From assembly GCA_946183625.1 (NCBI GenBank), contig CAMHCL010000111.1, positions 1 through 5,127 of the forward strand: a stretch of 5,127 nucleotides of DNA. Reading direction: 5' to 3'. The translations under genes and the position numbers were made by a program. Below the pieces are notes generated by a model. That model ran no database searches. It saw nothing but the letters and a program-made list of their open reading frames with translations, and was not told where the DNA came from. This document shows positions 1-5,127 of the stretch, one piece after another. The DNA is from an uncultured Lachnospiraceae bacterium. GTDB lineage: Bacteria > Bacillota > Clostridia > Lachnospirales > Lachnospiraceae. Every line of letters starts with the position of its first letter. The stretch's first letter is position 1.

Positions 1-558
1 CCCTGGGATAAATAGCTCGAAAATGCCTGAATAGTCGAGTTTTCTCATCTGATATCTACGGCCATCCCAGTTATTGAAGTTACCAACAACCGAAACTCTT
101 TCAGCATTTGGAGCCCAAACTGCAAAAAGTGTTCCATATACACCGTCGACAGTCATTGGATGAGCACCGAGCTTATCATAGATATTGTAATGAAGTCCTT
201 CATTAAACTCGCTTATATCGATAGGATCAATTACAGGTTCAAAGGTATAAGGGTCGATAAATGTCTCCTCGTGGCCATCTATAAACTTAGCCTTAACCCT
301 GTAATCAAAAAGCTTCTTATCTTTAAGTCTAATAGAATAGAACCCTTCATATCGTTCAGAAATAAGAGAATATGTCTTTCCCTCTGTTATATCTGTAATT
401 TTGACTACCTTTGCATCTGGAAGATATACATTAACATAAACATCATCAATGCATTCATGAATTCCAAGAATGTGATGAGGATTATCATGTCTCGCCTGAG
501 TAAGTGCCTCAACCTCCATCCAATTTATAGCAAATACAGCTTTTCTCCTTGAATTCAT
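1..558 (-). CDS. glgB: 1,4-alpha-glucan (glycogen) branching enzyme, N-terminal part, cut by window edge
   Basis: Glycogen branching enzyme cuts an alpha-1,4 glucan chain and rejoins the piece through an alpha-1,6 bond, in the cytoplasm, during glycogen synthesis. I translated the minus strand from ATG 558: it stays open for 186 codons to base 1, so roughly the first quarter to third of a typical 630-730 aa protein is present and the GH13 catalytic barrel lies outside. Residues 27-34 (PHHILGIH) match the PH-x-x-LG-x-H signature of the N1 module found in longer branching enzymes. Residues 127-171 form the CBM48 start, with YDKLGAH followed by FAVWAPNAERVSVVGNFNNW, which is very characteristic. 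AAGGAGA at 570-564 precedes the ATG by a good spacing and decides for Met1 over Met14, which has no ribosome binding site. A terminator at 649-690 separates it from the upstream gene. The branching-enzyme call is firm; a truncated or broken downstream part cannot be excluded. Confidence 0.93.
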   Translation of the reverse strand, partial: MNSRRKAVFAINWMEVEALTQARHDNPHHILGIHECIDDVYVNVYLPDAKVVKITDITEGKTYSLISERYEGFYSIRLKDKKLFDYRVKAKFIDGHEETFIDPYTFEPVIDPIDISEFNEGLHYNIYDKLGAHPMTVDGVYGTLFAVWAPNAERVSVVGNFNNWDGRRYQMRKLDYSGIFELFIPG

Positions 559-599
559 CACAATCTCCTTTATCTAGCACCAAAATATATGTCAAAATA

Positions 600-626
600 T
601 ATATAACATAGTTCATGTGTTATATA
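600..626. repeat. Perfect 9-bp inverted repeat upstream of glgB
   Basis: TATATAACA (600-608) and its exact reverse complement TGTTATATA (618-626) flank a 9-nt spacer. The dyad covers the spacer and -10 box of the possible glgB promoter, which is where a repressor operator could lie. It has no T-tract and almost no GC, so it is a poor terminator. No regulator family is recognised from the half-site, and AT-rich dyads of this size can occur by chance. Confidence 0.45.
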
Positions 627-628
627 AA
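600..628 (-). promoter_or_regulatory. Possible glgB promoter
   Basis: On the minus strand TTTATA (628-623) and TATATA (605-600) are separated by 17 nt, each matching four of six consensus bases. They sit between the terminator of the preceding gene and the glgB start, where a promoter is expected. The region is so AT-rich that such matches arise easily, so the exact boxes are uncertain. Confidence 0.3.
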
Positions 629-648
629 CACTCGTCACAAGTATATAC

Positions 649-690
649 AAAAATAAGCCGTTCTGCAAGCAAAACAGCAGACGGCTTATT
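649..690 (-). terminator. Rho-independent terminator of the DUF1015 gene
   Basis: Read on the minus strand, a stem with arms 690-677 and 666-652 (ten pairs AATAAGCCGT/ACGGCTTATT, one bulged base at 662, then four more pairs) closes a 10-nt loop and runs into five Ts at 653-649. It begins 24 nt after the stop codon of the DUF1015 gene at 714. This is a textbook intrinsic terminator and separates that gene from glgB. Confidence 0.9.
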
Positions 691-713
691 CATATATTTT
701 AGAATCTAAAATG

Positions 714-1946
714 TTAAATCTTATGGATAAATATACCACTTCTAAGCTTAGGCTCAAACCATGTGGATTTCGGTGGCATGAGAAGTCCAGCATCCGCAAC
801 CTCAAAGAGTTCATTTATAGATGTTGGATACATTGAAAATGCCAGTACCATATCTGTATGGCATCTTCTCTCAAGCTCGCCAAGTCCTCTGATTCCGCCT
901 ACAAAATCTATACGTTTATCAGTACGTGGGTCCTCAATGCCAAGAATAGGTGTGAGAACATAATCCTGAAGGAGAGAAACATCAAGTCCTGCAACTGGGT
1001 CATCACTTCTCAGATCATCGTTTATTGTAAGCTTATACCATTTGTCCTTAAGGAACATGCCAAATGTTCCCTTATCGACAGGTTGAAACTGCTCGCTTAC
1101 CTCTTCTATCTCAAAGGCCTGTGAAAGCTGACTCATAAATGCATCAGGCTCCAGTCCATTTAAATCCTTTATTACTCTGTTATATGGTAGAATCTCAAGC
1201 TCACTCTCAGGGAAAAGAACCGAAAGGAAGAAGTTGAAATCTTCGTCACCTGTGTATCCAGGGTTTTCTTCCCTCTTCTTAAGTCCAACCTTTACAGCGG
1301 ATGCTGCTCTATGATGTCCATCTGCTATATAGATTCTGTTCTCAGCCTCAAACTCAGCCTTTAATGCCTCTATATCAGAAGCATCATTGATAAGCCATAC
1401 ATTATGTACTACACCATCGTCAGCTGTGAAACCATATGTCTTCTCACCCTGCTTAACCTTGGAAACTATAGCATTTATAACATCTCTATCTCTATAAGCC
1501 AGGAAGATAGGACCTGTCTGAGCATTGCAGTTATAGATATGATTTATTCTATCCTGCTCCTTAGCAGCAAGTGTATTTTCATGCTTCTTGATGGTTCCAT
1601 CTATATAATCATCAACAGAAACAATTGCAACGATACCTGTCTGTGAACGACCATCCATTATAAGCTCGTAAATGTAATATAGCGGCTCTTCATCATGGAT
1701 ATATGTTCCATTAGTCATGTCATCGTGCAGCATCTCATTTGCCTTATCATAAACTTCCTGAGCATACATATCCTGTGTTTCAGGGAACTGAGTCTCAGGT
1801 CTATCTATTCTAAGAAAGCTCTTTGGATGCTCATCAACAAATGCTTTTGCTTCTGCTCTTTTGTATACATCATACGGAAGTGCAGCAACTTCACTTACCA
1901 CATCTTTGTTAGGTCTAAATGCAGCGAAAGGTAGTACTTTTGACAT
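714..1946 (-). CDS. DUF1015 family protein, possibly linked to serine metabolism
   Basis: This 410-aa cytoplasmic protein, with no signal peptide or membrane segment, belongs to the DUF1015 family (COG4198) and has its usual full length. Visible family landmarks are ALPYDV (22-27), a K-x-HE-x-T-x4-KE-x-DR stretch (121-133), NAQTGP (141-146), ADGHHR (208-213), LPYNRV (253-258) and a C-terminal PPKSTWFEPKLRSGIF (391-406). The D-G-H-H-R motif resembles that of ParB/SerK-like kinases that phosphorylate free serine. DUF1015 genes are often seen beside serA and serC in anaerobes, and serA lies upstream here with two genes between, so a serine-related role is a reasonable inference but not shown. 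AGGAG at 1959-1955, 8 nt before the ATG, fixes the start. A dispersed-type repeat ends 5 nt before this site, and a strong terminator follows the gene. Confidence 0.92.
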   Translation of the reverse strand: MSKVLPFAAFRPNKDVVSEVAALPYDVYKRAEAKAFVDEHPKSFLRIDRPETQFPETQDMYAQEVYDKANEMLHDDMTNGTYIHDEEPLYYIYELIMDGRSQTGIVAIVSVDDYIDGTIKKHENTLAAKEQDRINHIYNCNAQTGPIFLAYRDRDVINAIVSKVKQGEKTYGFTADDGVVHNVWLINDASDIEALKAEFEAENRIYIADGHHRAASAVKVGLKKREENPGYTGDEDFNFFLSVLFPESELEILPYNRVIKDLNGLEPDAFMSQLSQAFEIEEVSEQFQPVDKGTFGMFLKDKWYKLTINDDLRSDDPVAGLDVSLLQDYVLTPILGIEDPRTDKRIDFVGGIRGLGELERRCHTDMVLAFSMYPTSINELFEVADAGLLMPPKSTWFEPKLRSGIFIHKI

Positions 1947-1964
1947 TTTATTTTCTCCTATATA

Positions 1965-2005
1965 ATTTCCTCATCCGTTCCATCGTAATCTGCTTCGCAG
2001 CTTAC
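1965..2005 (-). repeat. 41-bp direct repeat, copy 1 (RBS-proximal)
   Basis: This segment is identical over 41 bases to 2068-2108, 103 bp away. On the minus strand it opens with a 21-nt dyad (2005-1985): GTAA/TTAC and CTGC/GCAG arms, one G-A mismatch and a GAA triloop, containing the core GCGAAGC, a sequence known to form an unusually stable DNA mini-hairpin. A 14-nt linker and GGAAAT follow. The repeat stops 5 nt before the AGGAG of the DUF1015 gene and lacks the second hairpin that follows copy 2. Confidence 0.9.
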
Positions 2006-2022
2006 TTCGATATATTATATAA

Positions 2023-2093
2023 GATTATGATGTAACGAATTCGGAAATCCCGTGCTTCGCACTCCCGATTTCCTCATCCGTTCCATCGTAATC
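2023..2093. repeat. 71-nt imperfect palindrome with GAA/TTC centre
   Basis: Arms 2023-2055 and 2059-2093 are complementary over about 33 bases around TTC at 2056-2058. Paired blocks are GATTA, GATG, AACG, AT, GGAAATC and GTGC, broken by single mismatches, one tandem G-A pair and a short asymmetric loop near the tip. The tip again has the GCGAAGC core. Single strands of either sense could fold into one long hairpin, as in REP or MITE-like elements. One arm overlaps direct repeat copy 2. Confidence 0.8.
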
Positions 2094-2108
2094 TGCTTCG
2101 CAGCTTAC
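2068..2108 (-). repeat. 41-bp direct repeat, copy 2
   Basis: Exact second copy of the 41-bp unit at 1965-2005. On the minus strand the GTAA...TTAC hairpin with the GCGAAGC core is at 2108-2088. Unlike copy 1, its GGAAAT end continues into a second hairpin (2073-2043) with the same GAA loop, so this copy seems to keep the more complete element. Confidence 0.9.
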
Positions 2109-2109
2109 A

Positions 2110-2168
2110 CATAAACGAATAGATACACCTCCGATTGCAAGCAATCACGGTGTATCTATTTGTTTATG
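2110..2168 (-). terminator. Terminator-like hairpin after the P-loop gene
   Basis: Arms 2110-2129 and 2149-2168 pair over 20 bp with a single mismatch (2117/2161), and an inner stem GATTGC/GCAATC (2133-2138, 2141-2146) caps the structure. It begins 21 nt after the P-loop gene's stop codon, as a terminator would. The minus-strand 3' arm is T-rich (ATTCGTTTATGTG) but no uninterrupted T-tract follows, so it may terminate only partly or protect the message end. Confidence 0.5.
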
Positions 2169-2188
2169 ATAATCTTATAAGTAGTTAC

Positions 2189-2761
2189 TTATCTTCGAAT
2201 GTAGTCAACAGCCTGAACAATTGATTCATCGAATTCTTCATCACTTGAGTTATTGAAGATAAACAGCTCTGGAATACCCTTTGGAGCAGTGTAATCCTGT
2301 GTTGCAACATACTCATCCCAATGCTCTATCTTCCATGTATCTCTTTCTGAGTTACGTGTGATCATTCTCTGGTGAACGATCTCAATATCAGTGTGAACCC
2401 AGATAATACAAAGCTCTGCATTTTTAGCTGCTAACTTCTGACGCATCATTGAAAGCCATTCCTGATCTCTTATCTCTGACTTGAATGGTGCATTTATAAG
2501 AACGGTATCATTATAGTTCAGCGCATTAAATGCAATTTCAAGTATTGCAAGATATTCCGCATCACGGATATTTTCCTGGAAAAACTGAGATGATCTATCA
2601 AATGGCTCTCCAGCAACCTTATATATCTGCTTAGATAGAACAATCAGGTCATCCTTATCTAAATATACGCAGTTATTAAGAGCTCTTGCGAGATTCTTAG
2701 TTATAAATGTCTTACCACATGCTGGTGGTGATGTTACCAGGACAAGTTTTTTCTTAGCCAT
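2189..2761 (-). CDS. P-loop NTPase, AAA/zeta-like small-molecule kinase of unknown substrate
   Basis: This 190-aa soluble protein has the fold pattern of small P-loop kinases (AAA_33, zeta-toxin, chloramphenicol-phosphotransferase type). A hydrophobic first strand, KLVLVTS, leads into the Walker A loop SPPACGKT (11-18), where Ser replaces the usual first Gly. LDKDD (34-38) follows the second strand and suggests Asp residues for substrate or Mg binding. A strand VLINAPF (87-93) precedes an Arg-rich lid HQRMITRNSER (130-140). The length fits a single-domain kinase with no extra domain. The substrate cannot be read from the sequence. AGGAGG at 2772-2767, 5 nt before ATG, fixes the start. It lies 85 nt downstream of asd in the same direction and may be read through from the serA-asd operon. 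No antitoxin-like partner is adjacent, which argues against a toxin role. Confidence 0.85.
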   Translation of the reverse strand: MAKKKLVLVTSPPACGKTFITKNLARALNNCVYLDKDDLIVLSKQIYKVAGEPFDRSSQFFQENIRDAEYLAILEIAFNALNYNDTVLINAPFKSEIRDQEWLSMMRQKLAAKNAELCIIWVHTDIEIVHQRMITRNSERDTWKIEHWDEYVATQDYTAPKGIPELFIFNNSSDEEFDESIVQAVDYIRR

Positions 2762-2846
2762 GATACCCTCCTAAACAAATTAAAATAAATCCCCCGAAAT
2801 ATTTTAACCTCACTCAATCATGGTTAATCTTTATATTAAGCCTTAA
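2762..2846 (-). other. asd to P-loop gene intergenic region
   Basis: These 85 AT-rich bases hold the ribosome binding site of the P-loop gene and a weak 6-bp dyad (TTAACC 2804-2809, GGTTAA 2822-2827) with a 12-nt loop and no T-tract. I see neither a convincing terminator nor a convincing promoter, so read-through from asd is likely. Confidence 0.5.
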
Positions 2847-3932
2847 TTATTTCTTTGTTATATAACCCTTAGCTGTCAGAAGCTCTGCACACAGAACTGC
2901 TCCACCTGCAGCACCACGGATAGTATTATGGGACAGACCAACGAACTTGTAGTCAAACAGAGTATCCTCACGAAGTCTACCCATTGATACACCCATACCA
3001 TTTTCATAATTTACATCAGCCTGAACCTGTGGTCTATTATCCTCTTCCATATAACGGATAAACTGCTTTGGAGCTGATGGAAGGTCTAACTTCTGTGGCT
3101 CACCACTAAAGCTTTCCCACTTCTCAATGATTTGTTCTTTTGTTGGCTTCTTACCAAAGTTAACAAATACAGTTGCTGTATGTCCATAAAGAACTGGAAC
3201 TCTGATACACTGAGCTGTAATCTTTGGAGCGTCAGGATTAAGCTTAATCTCGCCATCCTCAACCTTACCCCAGATACGAAGTGGCTCTTTCTCAGACTTC
3301 TCTTCTTCACCACCGATATAAGGGATGATATTTTCAACCATCTCTGGCCAATCCTTGAAGTTCTTACCGGCTCCTGAGATAGCCTGATATGTTGAAACAA
3401 CAACTTCCTTAGGCTCAAACTCTTTAAGAGCGAAAAGTGCAGGTGCATATGACTGAATAGAACAGTTAGGCTTTACAGCGATAAATCCTCTCTTAGTTCC
3501 AAGTCTCTTCCTCTGAGCCTCGATAACTTCGAAATGCTCTGGGTTCAATTCTGGCACTACCATAGGAACATCTGGTGTCCATCTATGTGCACTATTATTA
3601 GAAACAACTGGAGTCTCTGTCTTAGCATAAGCCTCCTCAATAGCCTTGATCTCATCCTTTGTCATATCAACAGCACTGAATACGAAATCAACGCCACTAG
3701 CTATTTCTTCAACTTCATTTACATTTTTAAGTACAAGATCAGCAACTGACTCTGGAATTGGATTATCCATCTTCCATCTGCCTTCTACTGCCTCGCTATA
3801 TTTCTTTCCAGCGCTACGTGGGGATGCAGCTACTGTTACAACATCGAACCATGGGTGATTATTCAGGAGGTCTATGAATCTCTGACCTACCATACCTGTA
3901 GCACCTAGGATTCCTACTCTTAATTTTTCCAT
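2847..3932 (-). CDS. asd: Aspartate-semialdehyde dehydrogenase (archaeal/fungal-like type)
   Basis: The enzyme reduces L-4-aspartyl phosphate to L-aspartate 4-semialdehyde with NADPH, the branch point to lysine/diaminopimelate, threonine and methionine, in the cytoplasm. At 361 aa it matches the archaeal/fungal-like subgroup. The Rossmann loop GATGMVG is at 10-16 and SNNSAHR at 111-117. The catalytic cysteine is C157 in KPNCSIQ, followed by STYQAISGAGK (180-190). The catalytic His is H251 in RVPVLYGH, and the C-terminal cofactor segment NTIRGAAGGAVLCAE is at 336-350. All key residues are present, so it should be active. AGAGG at 3945-3941, 8 nt before the ATG, supports the start. Only 17 nt separate it from the serA stop codon, so the two are translated from one message. 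The C-terminus is intact, ending in TAA. Confidence 0.97.
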   Translation of the reverse strand: MEKLRVGILGATGMVGQRFIDLLNNHPWFDVVTVAASPRSAGKKYSEAVEGRWKMDNPIPESVADLVLKNVNEVEEIASGVDFVFSAVDMTKDEIKAIEEAYAKTETPVVSNNSAHRWTPDVPMVVPELNPEHFEVIEAQRKRLGTKRGFIAVKPNCSIQSYAPALFALKEFEPKEVVVSTYQAISGAGKNFKDWPEMVENIIPYIGGEEEKSEKEPLRIWGKVEDGEIKLNPDAPKITAQCIRVPVLYGHTATVFVNFGKKPTKEQIIEKWESFSGEPQKLDLPSAPKQFIRYMEEDNRPQVQADVNYENGMGVSMGRLREDTLFDYKFVGLSHNTIRGAAGGAVLCAELLTAKGYITKK

Positions 3933-3949
3933 AATAGTTTCCTCTTTAT

Positions 3950-5113
3950 TTACTTTACAACACGTACACGGATAACTCCGTCGATAGCCTCAAGCTCCTT
4001 AGCCATATCAGCAGCTTCTGCTGTATCAACATCAAGGATTGTGTATGCATAATCGCCACGTGACTTACTTACCATATCTGGAACATTTATACCATGCTTA
4101 GAAAATGCACCAGTGAACTGTGTAAGCATGTTAGGGATATTCTTGTGGCAAACTGTGATACGTCCAGCTGATGAAGGAACACCTGCATCACACTTAGGAT
4201 AGTTAACTGAGTTAACGACATTACCATTTTCAAGGAAGTCTCTGATCTCGTTAACAGCCATAACTGCACAGTTATCTTCTGACTCAGCTGTTGATGCTCC
4301 AAGGTGTGGAGTACAGATAACACCTTCATGACCAACTACTGTTGGGTTAGCGAAGTCTGTTACATAACGATGTACCTTACCTGCATCAATTGCCTTCATA
4401 AGAGCTGGCTCATCAACGAGGATATCACGAGCATAGTTAAGAACAACAACTCCGTCCTTCATCATTGAGATAGCTTCTTCATTTATCATTCCCTTAGTTG
4501 AATCCATAAGTGGAACGTGAACTGTGATGTAATCACAATTAGCGTAAATGTCATTTACATTCTTAATGTGCTTAACTGACTTTGAAAGGTTCCATGCTGC
4601 ATCTACTGATACAAATGGATCATAACCCCAAACTTCCATTCCAAGGTGTACAGCAGCATTTGCAACTCTACATCCGATAGCACCAAGTCCGATAACACCG
4701 AGCTTCTTGCCCTGAATCTCATTTCCAGCATAAAGCTTCTTCTGCTTCTCAGCTGTCTTAGCGATATTATCATCATCCTTATCTTCAACAACCCAGTTAG
4801 CACCAGCAACGATATCACGTGATCCAAGAAGAAGACCTGCAATAACAAGCTCCTTAACACCATTTGCGTTGGCACCTGGTGTATTGAATACTACGATACC
4901 CTTCTCTGCGTAAGCATCAAGTGGAATGTTGTTTACTCCGGCACCTGCTCTTGCAACAGCAAGAAGTGAATCAGGAACCTCAAGCTCATGCATTGAAGCA
5001 CTTCTTACAAGTACTGCATCAGCTTCATTTAAATTATCAGTCATCTCATAGCTAGCGTCGAAAAGGTCTGTTCCGCACTTAGCTATAGGGTTTAAGCAAT
5101 TAATCTTAGCCAT
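3950..5113 (-). CDS. serA: D-3-phosphoglycerate dehydrogenase with ACT domain
   Basis: SerA oxidises 3-phosphoglycerate to 3-phosphohydroxypyruvate with NAD, the first step of serine synthesis, in the cytoplasm. The 387-aa form is the short type common in Clostridia and Bacteroidetes. Residues 1-95 hold the substrate-domain part (VRSAS 36-40, GAGVNNIPL 57-65). The NAD Rossmann motif GLGAIG is at 142-147, with D165 in GYDPF likely gripping the NAD ribose. NYARDILVDEPAL (226-238) carries the catalytic Arg229, and PHLGAST (269-275) the catalytic His270. The usual D-V-F-x-x-E-P segment with the catalytic Glu is replaced by VTDFANP (251-257), a variant I recall as typical of this subfamily. Residues about 318-387 form an ACT domain (HKNIPNMLTQFTGAFSKHGIN), suggesting serine feedback control. 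AGAGG at 5126-5122 fixes the start. The promoter and any upstream serC lie outside the window. Confidence 0.96.
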   Translation of the reverse strand: MAKINCLNPIAKCGTDLFDASYEMTDNLNEADAVLVRSASMHELEVPDSLLAVARAGAGVNNIPLDAYAEKGIVVFNTPGANANGVKELVIAGLLLGSRDIVAGANWVVEDKDDDNIAKTAEKQKKLYAGNEIQGKKLGVIGLGAIGCRVANAAVHLGMEVWGYDPFVSVDAAWNLSKSVKHIKNVNDIYANCDYITVHVPLMDSTKGMINEEAISMMKDGVVVLNYARDILVDEPALMKAIDAGKVHRYVTDFANPTVVGHEGVICTPHLGASTAESEDNCAVMAVNEIRDFLENGNVVNSVNYPKCDAGVPSSAGRITVCHKNIPNMLTQFTGAFSKHGINVPDMVSKSRGDYAYTILDVDTAEAADMAKELEAIDGVIRVRVVK

Positions 5114-5127
5114 TTTATTTTCCTCTT

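Larger units (their letters stand above)
2018..2179. mobile_element. Possible small non-coding palindromic element with 11-bp inverted ends
   Basis: TATAAGATTAT at 2018-2028 is the exact reverse complement of ATAATCTTATA at 2169-2179. Between them lie the 71-nt palindrome, direct repeat copy 2 and the 20-bp hairpin. The right end is 9 nt from the stop codon of the P-loop gene. No transposase and no clear target-site duplication are seen, and AT-rich 11-mers can match by chance, so the boundaries are tentative. Confidence 0.3.

Noticed and set aside
160..552. Open frame of 130 codons on the plus strand
   Set aside because: It lies antisense to clear glgB coding sequence, has no ribosome binding site, and its translation is low-complexity and unlike any family I know.
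567..595. TTGACA at 595-590 as the glgB -35 box
   Set aside because: The matching -10 position, 17 nt on, is TAAAGG inside the ribosome binding site, leaving no room for a leader.
1948..1983. Eleven-codon upstream ORF on the minus strand, ending 1 nt before the DUF1015 start
   Set aside because: It is repeat-derived, has no ribosome binding site and shows no regulatory codon run; a leader peptide cannot be supported.
2014..2042. TATAAT at 2019-2014 as a promoter for the DUF1015 gene
   Set aside because: The -10 match is perfect, but no -35 box exists at 16-18 nt (GAATTC at 17), and the region is AT-rich. It remains possible but unsupported.
2015..2086. 23-codon minus-strand ORF across the palindrome
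   Set aside because: It is a by-product of the palindromic repeat, with no ribosome binding site before its ATG.
1965..2108. CRISPR array
   Set aside because: Only two copies of the repeat, a spacer region that is itself palindromic, and no cas genes.
2189..2761. Zeta-type toxin of a toxin-antitoxin pair
   Set aside because: No small antitoxin gene lies next to it, and the neighbours are biosynthetic genes.
2804..2827. 6-bp dyad after asd as a terminator
   Set aside because: The stem is short and weak with a 12-nt loop, and no T-tract follows.

Overview
All five genes in this window lie on the minus strand, so transcription runs from high to low coordinates. The AT-rich composition, strong AGGAG-type ribosome binding sites and protein types point to an anaerobic Firmicute of the Clostridia, most likely Lachnospiraceae (Butyrivibrio/Roseburia/Eubacterium-like). 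That placement is inferred from composition and protein flavour, not from a marker gene.

Layout in the direction of transcription: (1) serA, D-3-phosphoglycerate dehydrogenase with a C-terminal ACT domain (5113-3950). (2) asd, an aspartate-semialdehyde dehydrogenase of the archaeal/fungal-like type (3932-2847), 17 nt after serA and surely co-transcribed. (3) A small P-loop ATPase/kinase-like protein of unknown substrate (2761-2189), after an 85-nt gap with no clear terminator. (4) A 242-bp non-coding interval (2188-1947) with a repeat cluster: a 41-bp perfect direct repeat, a 71-nt imperfect palindrome, three copies of a GCGAAGC mini-hairpin core, and a 20-bp terminator-like inverted repeat, all partly bounded by 11-bp inverted ends. 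(5) A full-length DUF1015 family protein (1946-714) followed by a good intrinsic terminator (690-649). (6) A short AT-rich intergenic region with a palindrome in a possible promoter. (7) The first 186 codons of glgB, glycogen branching enzyme, running off the left edge.

Functionally, serA starts serine synthesis from 3-phosphoglycerate and asd supplies aspartate semialdehyde for threonine, methionine and lysine, so the right half is an amino-acid biosynthesis operon. DUF1015 proteins are often found near serA/serC in anaerobes, and the family has an Asp-Gly-His-His-Arg motif reminiscent of ParB/SerK-like serine kinases, so this protein may also act in serine metabolism. glgB, after its own terminator and leader, looks like a separate glycogen transcription unit.

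The coding part is ordinary housekeeping metabolism. The least explained part is the repeat cluster between 1965 and 2179, which looks like a small dispersed palindromic element (REP/MITE-like) inserted between two genes and ending 5 nt from the ribosome binding site of the DUF1015 gene.
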